From Nostoc sp. ATCC 53789 (GTDB lineage Bacteria > Cyanobacteriota > Cyanobacteriia > Cyanobacteriales > Nostocaceae), in the NCBI RefSeq assembly GCF_009873495.1, contig NZ_CP046703.1:3700501-3764500 (forward strand): a stretch of 64,000 nucleotides of DNA, in the 5' to 3' direction. Made by a program: the position numbers and the translations under genes. This document shows, one piece after another, positions 8,551 through 17,122 of this stretch. The notes beneath the pieces were generated by a model. That model was not told where the DNA came from. It was given only the letters and a program-made list of their open reading frames with translations, and searched no databases. The first letter of the stretch is position 1; every line of letters starts with the position of its first letter.

Positions 8551-8859
8551 TTAGGGTTTTTGCTGCGTAGGTGGTCTTTTAATCTGCTGTACTGACTCAA
8601 TCTTTAGAACAGGTTTAATTGAGCGCAGTTGCCTTTGCCTAAGAATTTGAATTTCTCTCTCAATCGAATCTTTTCCTTGTCTAAAAAAGTCTTGAGAATT
8701 ATATGGAACTAAGTCACGGGACAAACTTTGAGCTTGTGCAGGAGTCAAACTAGGAAGGGGTTGTTCAGCATTGGCAGAAGTTTGTACAGCCAGCAAAAAA
8801 GCTGCTGAAATCAGCAAGAGTTGGCTTTTTATACATCTGGTTAATATTAGGTTTAACAT
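8551..8859 (-). CDS. Hypothetical exported protein
   Basis: A 102-residue protein with a clear signal peptide: basic start, hydrophobic LLLISAAFLLAVQTSA and a likely cleavage after SANA before EQPL. The mature part is short, polar and proline/arginine-rich (REIQILRQRQLRSIKP), without a known domain. It is probably periplasmic. The gene lies between a dispersed repeat and an IS4 element inserted about 125 bases upstream of its start, which could affect its promoter. Confidence 0.55.
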   Translation of the reverse strand: MLNLILTRCIKSQLLLISAAFLLAVQTSANAEQPLPSLTPAQAQSLSRDLVPYNSQDFFRQGKDSIEREIQILRQRQLRSIKPVLKIESVQQIKRPPTQQKP

Positions 8860-8985
8860 GATTGATACATCTGTTGTGTAACTGCTACTTCAAACCATCT
8901 TCTGTTGGTCTTACTATAAGCAAGCTACACTTATTGGCTTGTTAATTACCTCCCGCAAATGGGTGAATTAATCAGTTAAACTACC

Positions 8986-10490
8986 CAGCCCTCTCAATAT
9001 TGACAAATAGTACACTATGTGAGTTTTCTAAGAAGGTAAGACTAAAACTGCACTTAAGCGCTTATGTTATCTCCCCTATTTGATGCTTTTGTAGAGGCAA
9101 GCCCCGTCAGTGTAATGATGCGAGTCCTAATGGAAAACATTTTTAATTCCTCGCGAATGAATCAAATATTTGATACATCAAGCGTTCGCCAATACTCTCA
9201 AGAGCTACTGTTTTCGACTCAGGTGGATTTGATGAGTCTAGTAGTGTGTGGGATGTATCCCTCGGTTCATGCAGCCTATCAGAAGAAGGCAGTGGAGGTA
9301 AGTGTCAGCGCCACAGCGTTATACAACAAACTGCAACGGATTGAACTGCCTGTAAGTCGGGCATTAGTGCATGAGACAGCATCTGACCTCCAGCAGTTGC
9401 TGTTGATGTTGAATGTGGAACGCCCCAGTCCTCTAGGAAAACAATATCGGTTGCGGATTGTAGATGGCAGTTGTTTAGCCGGAACCGAACGCAGACTAGC
9501 AGCGCTGCGCCCCCATGCAGCCAAACCATTACCCGGAAAAACAATCGCCATTCTCGACCCAGGGACAAAACTGGTGGTTGATGTGATTCCTTGTGAAGAC
9601 GGTCATTCCCAAGAACGCTCCAAGTTTCATCAGGTTTTGGCACAAGTGCAACCCCAACAGGTATGGATTGCAGACCGTAACTTTTGTACCGCAGGATTTC
9701 TCCATACTATTGCCAAACTTGGAGCGTTTTTTGTGATTCGTCAACACGGGGGTTTAGGATACGAGCCTTTTGGTGAGTTACAAGCTGTTGGGTTGTGCCA
9801 AACAGGAACTGTGTTTGAACAACAGGTGGAAATTGTCCATGAGGGAGGGACTTTTCGGTGTCGCCGTATCGTAGTTAAGTTGACTCGTCCCACCCGTGAC
9901 CAAGAGTGGGAAATTGCCATTTTTACCAACTTACCACCCACTGACGCAGACGGCATTCTGGTGGCACAACTCTATCAAGGGCGGTGGAGTGTGGAAACTT
10001 TATTCCAAACTGTGACCCAAAACTTTCATGGAGAAATTGAAACCCTAGCTTATCCTAAAGCTGCCTTATTCTCCTACTGCATGGCACTGTCAGCCTACAA
10101 CCTTTTAGCGACACTTAAAGCAGTTCTTGGCAGTGTACATGGGGTAGACAAAATCGATATTGGGCTATCCGATTTTTACCTAGTAGATGATATCCATTCC
10201 ATCTATCGGGGCATGATGATTGCTATTCCTCCGGTTCATTGGCAATTCTTTGAGGAGTTTACCAACATTCAGATGGTAGACGTTCTCCAGCATCTAGCAA
10301 CCAAAGTACATCTCAAATCTTTTCGCAAACACCCCAGAAGTCCCAAAAAGAAACGACCACCACTCTCTGTTGATGGCAAACATTCCCACTGTTCCACTAC
10401 TCGAAAGCTCAAGCAATACAAAGCAGCTCTTGATGCTATCCCGTGAAGCAATTTCATAAAATATGTTATTTGTCAATATTGAGAGGGCTG
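8986..10490 (+). mobile_element. Complete IS4-family insertion sequence, 1505 bp
   Basis: Perfect 24-bp terminal inverted repeats lie at 8986-9009 and 10467-10490, starting CAGCCCTCTCAATATTGAC. The flanks carry an exact 11-bp target duplication, GTTAAACTACC, at 8975-8985 and 10491-10501. One transposase gene fills the element. Perfect ends, duplication and intact gene point to recent insertion. An 11-bp duplication fits the IS4 family. Confidence 0.95.
9064..10446 (+). CDS. IS4-family transposase
   Basis: A 460-residue DDE transposase. The catalytic residues are recognisable as Asp134 in RIVDGSCL, Asp204 in WIADRNF and Glu311 in LYQGRWSVETLFQ, the last being the Y-(2)-R-(3)-E signature of the IS4 family. 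The C-terminus is basic (KHPRSPKKKRPP), as expected for DNA binding. It starts with ATG 54 bases inside the left inverted repeat and stops 20 bases before the right one. No frameshift or stop interrupts it, so it is probably active. Confidence 0.95.
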   Translation: MLSPLFDAFVEASPVSVMMRVLMENIFNSSRMNQIFDTSSVRQYSQELLFSTQVDLMSLVVCGMYPSVHAAYQKKAVEVSVSATALYNKLQRIELPVSRALVHETASDLQQLLLMLNVERPSPLGKQYRLRIVDGSCLAGTERRLAALRPHAAKPLPGKTIAILDPGTKLVVDVIPCEDGHSQERSKFHQVLAQVQPQQVWIADRNFCTAGFLHTIAKLGAFFVIRQHGGLGYEPFGELQAVGLCQTGTVFEQQVEIVHEGGTFRCRRIVVKLTRPTRDQEWEIAIFTNLPPTDADGILVAQLYQGRWSVETLFQTVTQNFHGEIETLAYPKAALFSYCMALSAYNLLATLKAVLGSVHGVDKIDIGLSDFYLVDDIHSIYRGMMIAIPPVHWQFFEEFTNIQMVDVLQHLATKVHLKSFRKHPRSPKKKRPPLSVDGKHSHCSTTRKLKQYKAALDAIP

Positions 10491-10501
10491 GTTAAACTAC
10501 C

Positions 10502-11021
10502 TTATTAAATATCTGGAACTAGCTGATATAAGAATATACTTTAATTTTTATTCGCGCAGCGTGGTGTAGCTATACTTACTTGCGTGGCTAGGTAAGAGGC
10601 AATAGGAAAGAAGGCTTTTTGAGTTGTACGGAGTTTTTTCAAAAATCAAATATGAGTTCTATATCATCCAAGGTACTAAATAGGAAACAGTTCTGTTAGG
10701 TTGGGTCGCACTCTTGGGAATAATACTACTTGGGGGATAGTCTCAATATACCTCAGTGAGAGTACTGTATTATATACTTCTTTTCTGTAACAGCTAATAC
10801 TAAATCATGAAATTGTATTTTATACAGGTATTGTTGGTCAAATTTAGACAATTATCAACTGAGATATTGGCTGGAACATAGTTATTCTAGGTTTTGTGCT
10901 TGCTAATCGTTAAATTATATAAATATAATTTACACTAAAACATATCAGTATTTTAACTGTTGTCTTACCTGTTAATACTTACTTAATATGTAGCACAATC
11001 TTTTTAATTATCTTAGCCATT
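10502..11021. other. Intergenic stretch holding one dispersed repeat
   Basis: Besides the repeat at 10540-10650, I see only AT-rich DNA with no open frame of note. The target duplication of the IS4 element ends at 10501. The promoter of the small gene at 11022 must lie in the last 150 bases, but no clear -35/-10 pair stands out. Confidence 0.5.
10540..10650 (+). repeat. Dispersed inverted-repeat element, family TTTGATTTTTG, copy 2
   Basis: A 111-bp element with TTTAATTTTTA at 10540-10550 and CAAAAATCAAA at 10640-10650. Its inner part shares CGCAGCGTGGTGTAGC, AGGCAATAGGAAAGAAGG and TTTTTGAGTTGTACGG with the copy at 46664-46784. Confidence 0.8.
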
Positions 11022-11315
11022 GTGAAATCTCTTCTACAGACTTACTTAGAACAAGAAATTTGGATATTAGTACGAGAGAAGTGGTATTTCGCCACAATTA
11101 TTGGAGTTTGGGATGATTTGTTGTGGTTTAAACATAGAACTTACAACAAAGATACAGAAGAGGATACTCTCTGGGAAATGGTTGTAAAAATAAGTGAAGT
11201 AGTTGCTATTGATAAAGTTAGGTCTGTTATTAGTAGAAAACCAGACGTGCTGATTTCACGGCTACTAGAAACTGAGCAAGGTACAAACGATCATCATCAA
11301 GATCATGAACATTAA
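11022..11315 (+). CDS. Small hypothetical protein
   Basis: A 97-residue protein from a GTG start. The first 60 residues contain aromatic-rich strands (EIWILVREKWYFATIIGVWD and LLWFKHRTYN), and the tail is acidic and histidine-rich (DHHQDHEH). It has no signal peptide or membrane helix. The strand pattern hints at a small beta-barrel, but I do not recognise the family. It sits upstream of the peptide ABC gene with about 180 bases between, so co-transcription is uncertain. The terminal histidines could bind metal; that is only inference. Confidence 0.5.
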   Translation: MKSLLQTYLEQEIWILVREKWYFATIIGVWDDLLWFKHRTYNKDTEEDTLWEMVVKISEVVAIDKVRSVISRKPDVLISRLLETEQGTNDHHQDHEH

Positions 11316-11499
11316 TTAGCTTAATAGTAAAAATACTTGCTTGTCTCCTAACATTAACTGATAAAACTTGAGACAAGCGGTATAAATAAGTAAGCTAAGA
11401 GAATAAAGATATTCGCACAACGGATCTTTAATAATAATCTGATAGACTATCTTAAATTTGAAATTATAAAAGCTGGTAGCTCAGGGCTGATAACTAAAT

Positions 11500-13170
11500 A
11501 TGAGTGAAGCCTTATTCTGTATCGAAAATCTGCGAGTTGCCTATCCTCAACGGAGTGGAGAAGAGGCAAGCTGGGCGGTTGATGATGTATCTTTCACCTT
11601 GCAACCAGGTGAAAGAATGGGATTGGTAGGAGAGTCAGGTTGTGGTAAGTCAACTATCGGGCGGGCAGTAATGCGTTTACTACCAGCCTCTAGTTGTGTT
11701 GAAGGAAAGGTGACATTTCAAGGACAGTCGGTGCTTGACTTGATGCCTAACCAGTTGCGGAAATTTCGAGGAGAGGCGATCGCATTAATTTTTCAAGATC
11801 CTATGACACGCCTCGATCCGTTGATGACGATTGGTAAACATTGTATCGAAACCCTTCAGGCGCACTCACCAGAATTATCAACGCGGGAAGCCAAAGAAAA
11901 AGCACTTGCTACTTTGGCGAAGGTGAATATCCCCGCTAGTCGCTGGAATCAGTATCCCCACGAATTTAGCGGTGGAATGCGCCAACGGGTAGCGATCGCT
12001 TTAGCTTTACTCCTCAACCCCAAGTTAATTGTTGCCGATGAACCCACCACCAGTTTAGATGTCACCGTCTCCGCGCAGATATTGAAAGAATTAACTCGCC
12101 TGTGCGGTGAAGAAAACATGGGATTGTTGCTGATTTCTCACGATTTAGCAATGGTGGCTGAGTATTGCGATCGCATTGGCGTGATGTACCAGGGCAAAAT
12201 GGTCGAAATGGGTTCTACAGAAACCGTCTTTAGACAACCTCAACATGAATACACGCGATCGCTCTTAAAAGCAGCTTTACACATTCAAGCAGTAAACGAT
12301 GATGGAGAATTGATAATTGCCAACGACTCAGAAAAGCAATTACCGATTATTAATAAGCAATCTCCAATTTTGAGTATTACAGAACTCAAGCAATACTACA
12401 CCATAGAACCTAACTTTATCGAACGACTGTTTAACACACAAGCGCAGACAATTAAAGCAGTAGATGGTATCAATCTGGATATTTATCCAGGAGAAATTCT
12501 CGGCTTAGTCGGTGAATCAGGTTGCGGTAAAAGCACACTATCACGAACAATCCTGCAATTAATTCGTCCCACCAGTGGCAAAGTTAAATTTTTAGGACAA
12601 GATTTAACTACACTGTCACCTCAAGAAATTCGCTCCTCACGGCGACAAATCCAAATGGTTTTTCAAGATCCCCATGCTTGTCTCAATCCAGCGATGACTG
12701 TGGGACAAAGTATCGCCGATCCTTTATTTATCCACAATTTAGCCAATCCTGTTAAGGCAAAAGAACAGGTTTTGTGGATGCTAGAGAAAGTTGGGTTAAC
12801 ACCCTCAGAAGTATATTATGAGCGTTATCCATCAGATTTATCTGGGGGACAACAGCAAAGAGTTGCGATCGCTCGTGCTTTGATTACTCATCCTAAACTT
12901 TTGATTTGCGATGAACCTGTGAGTATGTTAGACGCTAGCGTGCAGTCGCAAGTCCTAGATTTGATGTTGCAATTAAAGGAAGAATTTGAGTTAACTTATC
13001 TATTCATCACTCACGATCTCTGGTTAGCTAGATTTTTGTGCGATCGTATTGCCGTGATGAATGGTGGCAAAATTGTCGAACTCGGTCTGACAAAAACTAT
13101 TTTTGCCAATCCTCAGCACCCTTATACCAAAACACTACTAGCTGCTGCACCTTTACTAGCACGCGCCTAA
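11500..13170 (+). CDS. Dual-ATPase ABC transporter protein, di/oligopeptide type
   Basis: A 556-residue fusion of two ABC ATPase domains, like YejF or GsiA. Both halves have Walker A GESGCGKST (about residues 44-52 and 342-350), a signature motif (FSGGMRQR near 156, LSGGQQQR near 447) and Walker B with catalytic Glu (VADEPTTSLDV, ICDEPVSMLDA). Each half ends with the oligopeptide-type extension (QHEYTRSLL, QHPYTKTLL). It would power uptake of peptides or related solutes at the inner membrane with permeases and a binding protein encoded elsewhere. The ATG is preceded by a weak AGGGCTGA site. Confidence 0.92.
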   Translation: MSEALFCIENLRVAYPQRSGEEASWAVDDVSFTLQPGERMGLVGESGCGKSTIGRAVMRLLPASSCVEGKVTFQGQSVLDLMPNQLRKFRGEAIALIFQDPMTRLDPLMTIGKHCIETLQAHSPELSTREAKEKALATLAKVNIPASRWNQYPHEFSGGMRQRVAIALALLLNPKLIVADEPTTSLDVTVSAQILKELTRLCGEENMGLLLISHDLAMVAEYCDRIGVMYQGKMVEMGSTETVFRQPQHEYTRSLLKAALHIQAVNDDGELIIANDSEKQLPIINKQSPILSITELKQYYTIEPNFIERLFNTQAQTIKAVDGINLDIYPGEILGLVGESGCGKSTLSRTILQLIRPTSGKVKFLGQDLTTLSPQEIRSSRRQIQMVFQDPHACLNPAMTVGQSIADPLFIHNLANPVKAKEQVLWMLEKVGLTPSEVYYERYPSDLSGGQQQRVAIARALITHPKLLICDEPVSMLDASVQSQVLDLMLQLKEEFELTYLFITHDLWLARFLCDRIAVMNGGKIVELGLTKTIFANPQHPYTKTLLAAAPLLARA

Positions 13171-13247
13171 CTCAACAAAGTGAGGAGTTATGAATTACTA
13201 ACTCCCCACTACTAACTAATGTACAGACGCGATTAATCGCATCTCTC

Positions 13248-14192
13248 CTAACTCTCTTCACTACCCTTAAGTAATTTAGTTGCTTCTCCACTCGAAGCAT
13301 ATAGTTCAACGAATCTTTTAAATAGCAATGCAGTCTCGTGATTTGAAGCTCTGTTTAAGTGGAATAAACGCTCTATATTTTTATCCGCTAAAGCTCTTAA
13401 ATAGGGCAAATCTTCAAATAGTGTCAAACAAGAAGCAAAATGCAATATTATTTGTAATAATGGCTTTGGCCACTCTAGGTCACTATATATATCTATAAAG
13501 AACTGATGTTCTGAGTCATTTAACGGAAAAGCATTAAATAAAACAATTATCCTTTTGTTATTGTAAACTGGAATACTCAATTCAACGGTATATGGAGTAT
13601 GTAATATTAAATCTACCTCCACAATCGGTTGTCGCCAAATTCTCAAAGGATTCGCTGGCGAGTCTAATATTGTTTGGAATTTGATTATTCCACCAGTACT
13701 AGTGGGCTGAAAGTGGCTAATTTGAAAAATTTTCAGGTTATTAAGGCTAAAATTATGAACTGTTTCTAAATGCTTTAAGTTCAATAAATGATAAATTTGA
13801 CAAAGATAAGGAAACGGTAAAATATACTCCTGGCTAATCATGTGGAGCTTTTTTACTTGAAGCTTATTAGCTTGAGTACGAGCAAGATATTCTTGATATT
13901 GGCTGGGGCCTAAATCGTTACTATTAAAGCTTTCGTTAGGTTTGAGATATAGCCAACTCACAAAGAAGAAAGAAGCTGTAAATAGCTGGAATATTTCTAT
14001 ATAAGATAAATAGCCATCAGCAAATGCAGCTATACTTCTATCGGTTATTCCAAAAAGCCAAGATGGAATACCAAATATCCAGATATTACTTTTAATTTGA
14101 TCTATAAAAAGTGCTATTTCAACATTGTTTGAGGCATTTTTATCTTGATTTACACTTAATTTATCATTATTTTTTAGACAATTAGTAAACAT
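13248..14192 (-). CDS. Hypothetical protein with possible membrane segment
   Basis: A 314-residue protein I do not recognise. The first 50 residues are polar. A hydrophobic stretch around residues 68-82 (IEIFQLFTASFFFVSWLYL) may anchor it in a membrane. The rest mixes strand- and helix-like segments without repeats or known motifs, and the tail is charged (TKLLKGSEES). The base composition is AT-rich compared with the neighbours. It stands alone, convergent with the ABC gene, with a long AT-rich region on its 5' side. It could be a lineage-specific or acquired gene. Confidence 0.55.
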   Translation of the reverse strand: MFTNCLKNNDKLSVNQDKNASNNVEIALFIDQIKSNIWIFGIPSWLFGITDRSIAAFADGYLSYIEIFQLFTASFFFVSWLYLKPNESFNSNDLGPSQYQEYLARTQANKLQVKKLHMISQEYILPFPYLCQIYHLLNLKHLETVHNFSLNNLKIFQISHFQPTSTGGIIKFQTILDSPANPLRIWRQPIVEVDLILHTPYTVELSIPVYNNKRIIVLFNAFPLNDSEHQFFIDIYSDLEWPKPLLQIILHFASCLTLFEDLPYLRALADKNIERLFHLNRASNHETALLFKRFVELYASSGEATKLLKGSEES

Positions 14193-14789
14193 AATATTTC
14201 TAATTCACTAATCCTATTAATCTATAAAATCTATTTATATTAATCTTAAATACCAATCCACAACTGTAACCTCTATCTTTAGCTGTATATACAAGTTGTA
14301 TTTATTTCTATCCATTTAAAAGAAGTTCTTATGAGTATGGTTAAAAAATTCAATCCCTGATTAGATGTAATACTAAATTCTACGTATATCCAAATTCCTT
14401 GTAATTCTTGCTCTTAAAGGATTTAATGTTATATTCTCGAATTTATGTATAAATTACAAGGAACAAATTTGCCAAAATCTTTCTACTAGCTGAGTACAAA
14501 AAATTAAATTATCTCACTTTTTCAAAAGTGGTATACATATAGATAAAAAAGTTTTCTTTTCCTGACATGAGAAACTTATTTAAGTAGTGCAGTGTGAAAA
14601 ATCAAACTATTTAAATATAAATAAATAGGATTTCTCTATCTATTGAGGTAATAGATATATAGGTACTTGTATATCAAAAGAGTATTTCTAACTAGTCAGA
14701 AATACAAAATTATGTAAAAGCCCAGAACTGTGGATCTGACTTTTCACAGTATCTGGAAAAGGTCATTTTCAGGGTTTCCCAAGCCTGAT

Positions 14790-14848
14790 CTTTCCATAGG
14801 CTGATTATCAATAGCTCTGAGTTAATGATAATCAAGCTATGGAGAAAG
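14790..14848. repeat. Long inverted repeat, possible structured RNA
   Basis: CTTTCCATAGGCTGATTATCA (read as 14790-14810) pairs with TGATAATCAAGCTATGGAG and AAAG at 14826-14848, giving about 20 paired bases with one bulge around a 15-base loop. Outside it, GGAAAAG near 14756 and CTTTTCC near 14854 extend the pairing. No T-run follows. Confidence 0.45.
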
Positions 14849-14916
14849 TTACGCTTTTCCGGAGCTTGAGGACTTAGTATGAGAAGTTAGAATGGCAGAA
14901 CCCCCGTGATATAAAG

Positions 14917-15071
14917 CAATACAGTTCAGTTAAGCATCTCTTTCTTCTCTCTGCGTTCTCTGCGCCAACTCTTGGAGACGCTGCGCGTTGGCGGAAGCCT
15001 CCCGTAGAGAAGGCGGTTCATTAAAAAAACGACTTTGGTAACAGAGTTTTAGCTTTAGCTGAACCGTATTG
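14917..15071. repeat. MITE-like element, family CAATACGGTTC, copy 1
   Basis: A 155-bp element from CAATACAGTTCAGTTAA to TAGCTGAACCGTATTG, whose ends are inverted repeats. The flanks TGATATAAAG (14907-14916) and TGATATAAAT (15072-15081) match at 9 of 10 bases and look like a target duplication. The interior holds the Nostoc-type sequence GGAGACGCTGCGCGTTGGCG. No coding capacity. Confidence 0.75.
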
Positions 15072-15172
15072 TGATATAAATCTCTCGCTGTTATGAAAAA
15101 CCAGGGGATTTAAATGTAACTAGTAGTTAATATTTGATATTGAATTGGGCAAAATGATCTCAGGCTCTTTCT

Positions 15173-15325
15173 ATGACAGTAGATTTGGCCAAATTTCCTA
15201 ATGATAACTTCTTCACCAGTAAATTCATAGATATGAGCAACTATACCAAAACAAAATCTCTGCATGGCTATCGCATTTTCAAGTTACTTTACTCTGGTAA
15301 TAGACAAATCAATTCATTGTATTGA
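15173..15325 (+). pseudogene. Likely N-terminal remnant of a Ser/Thr kinase-sensor kinase
   Basis: A 50-codon frame whose second half reads SLHGYRIFKLLYSGNRQ. This resembles the opening of the large cyanobacterial proteins that join a serine/threonine kinase, an AAA-ATPase module, GAF/PAS domains and a histidine kinase, which begin with a GYRI-x-LYxGxRTLVYRG-like strand pair. Here the similarity stops after GNR and the frame closes soon after. The following gene begins 49 bases later and resembles the C-terminal part of such proteins, so an internal deletion may have left these two pieces. This is inference from a short match. Confidence 0.4.
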
Positions 15326-15374
15326 GATATGGATAGCTTTCTCAATGTCTAAAACTAAAAAATAGTGAATCAAT

Positions 15375-16820
15375 ATGTCTATTGAAGAGTTAAATCAAGA
15401 GTTAACCAGATTACGTCAATGCCTTCAGCAACTAACAATAGATAATGCTGAACTAAGTCAGGCAGTTCTAGAATATACTACTCAATTACAGCAACATAAG
15501 AGCGAACAGCAAGCTGCACTAGATGAGCGCCAACGGATAGAAGAAGAACTGCAAACTGCTCAACAGTTTCTGTATTCTGTGATTCAAACCATGCCTGTAG
15601 CAGTTTTTGTCAAAGATGCGGCTGATCTGCGAATTGTCTTATGTAATCAAGCCGCAGAAAAGTTAGCTGGTGTCAGTGCTGATGAAATTTTAGGCAAGAA
15701 CGACTACGATCTATTTCCTAAAGAAGAGGCCGATTTTTTTACCCAGCGAGATCACGAAGCACTTAATAGCAAAACATTATTAGAGATTCCTGAAGAAAGA
15801 ATTCGGAAAAAAAGCGGCGAAACCCGTATTTTACAGATTAAAAAAGCTCCGATTCTTGATTCTCAAGGTCAGCCCAAATATTTACTAGTGGTTCGAGACG
15901 ACATTACAGAAGATAAACAAGCAGAAGCTCAACTCAAACAGCAAGCAATAGAACTAGAGCAAACTCTCAAAGAATTACAAAGTACTCAAGCTCAACTTAT
16001 TCAAAGTGAGAAAATGTCGTCTCTGGGTCAATTAGTTGCTGGAGTTGCCCATGAAATCAATAATCCAGTAAATTTTATCTCTGGCAATTTAACTTACGCT
16101 AACCAATATATCCAACAACTACTGAATCTACTTCATCTTTACCGCATAAACTATCCCAATCCTGCTCTTGAAATTCAAACGACAATTCAGGAGATGGAAT
16201 TAGATTTTTTAGTCGAAGATTTGCTAAAATTACTCTCTTCAATGGAAGTCGGTGCTGAACGCATACAGCAAATTGTGCTTTCTCTTCGTACCTTTTCGCG
16301 GCTAGATGAAGCCGAGTTAAAAGCAGTGGATATTCATCAGGGTATTGACAGTACACTGAGTATTTTGGAGCATCGTTTGAAAACTAGAGCCAATCATGTC
16401 CAAATTCAGGTTCTTAAAGATTATGACAATTTACCTTTAGTTGAGTGCTATGCTGGTCAGCTAAATCAAGTATTTATGAATATTTTGTCCAATGCAATCG
16501 ATGCTTTAGAAGAGCCATTAATTCAAGGTAAACTCTCGCATAACCAGCCACAAATTCGCATTTGTACTCAACAACTGAATCCTCAAAAAATAGTTATTCG
16601 GATCATCGATAATGGCCCTGGTATTCCCGAACAAGTTAGACAAAAGTTATTTGATCCTTTTTTTACTACCAAAGATGTGGGGAAAGGTACTGGTTTAGGT
16701 TTATCAATTAGCTATCAGATTATTACCGAGCGGCATGGTGGTTCGTTAGAGTGTGTTTCTTCTCTTGAAGGGGGAGCAGAACTTATTATTACAATTCCAG
16801 TTGCACAACTCAAACAGTAA
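15375..16820 (+). CDS. PAS-domain sensor histidine kinase
   Basis: A 481-residue soluble histidine kinase. It has an N-terminal coiled coil (about 1-65), a PAS domain (about 66-180, with ILGKNDYDLFP near 105-115), a second coiled coil, the phosphoacceptor His226 in GVAHEINNP, and a HATPase_c domain with the N box (NILSNAIDAL) and glycine boxes (DNGPGIP, GKGTGLGLSIS). There is no membrane segment or receiver domain, so it must act on a separate response regulator, none of which is adjacent. The signal is unknown. A kinase remnant lies immediately upstream. Confidence 0.92.
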   Translation: MSIEELNQELTRLRQCLQQLTIDNAELSQAVLEYTTQLQQHKSEQQAALDERQRIEEELQTAQQFLYSVIQTMPVAVFVKDAADLRIVLCNQAAEKLAGVSADEILGKNDYDLFPKEEADFFTQRDHEALNSKTLLEIPEERIRKKSGETRILQIKKAPILDSQGQPKYLLVVRDDITEDKQAEAQLKQQAIELEQTLKELQSTQAQLIQSEKMSSLGQLVAGVAHEINNPVNFISGNLTYANQYIQQLLNLLHLYRINYPNPALEIQTTIQEMELDFLVEDLLKLLSSMEVGAERIQQIVLSLRTFSRLDEAELKAVDIHQGIDSTLSILEHRLKTRANHVQIQVLKDYDNLPLVECYAGQLNQVFMNILSNAIDALEEPLIQGKLSHNQPQIRICTQQLNPQKIVIRIIDNGPGIPEQVRQKLFDPFFTTKDVGKGTGLGLSISYQIITERHGGSLECVSSLEGGAELIITIPVAQLKQ

Positions 16821-17122
16821 TTTGGATTCAAAATGTGTGATTGCAAGTATCTGGAACATAGCGAGGATTTGGGGATTGGTCAACTACAATTCACAATTTG
16901 CAATGACGCTCTTTCGTCGCTAACGCTGCGAAGATCGGAATTCGCAGTTAAAAAAATATAAAGTTGATAAATCGAATCAGGAATAAGAATTTATTCTGTA
17001 TTATTTAGAACCAAGTTTCGTCTGAGAACCTTTAATGCTCAGTATCTGAAAAATAAAATAATTTATCTATTTGATGCCAAGCTATCTGGGGGAATATAAC
17101 GAAACTCCAGTGAGGTTAAGCA
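16821..17122 (+). other. Short intergenic region before the FAD oxidoreductase
   Basis: I see no gene or strong motif here. The sequence GTGAGGTTAAGCA just before the ATG at 17123 contains a GAGG ribosome site at 17112-17115. Confidence 0.4.

Larger units (their letters stand above)
14193..15172. other. AT-rich non-coding region with inverted repeats
   Basis: About one kilobase without a credible gene. The first half, to about 14700, is very AT-rich and shows nothing. A 59-bp near-perfect inverted repeat lies at 14790-14848 and a MITE-like element at 14917-15071; both are listed separately. Confidence 0.5.

Noticed and set aside
9279..10476. Several antisense frames within the IS4 transposase
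   Set aside because: They are shadows of the transposase gene, with no independent start signals.
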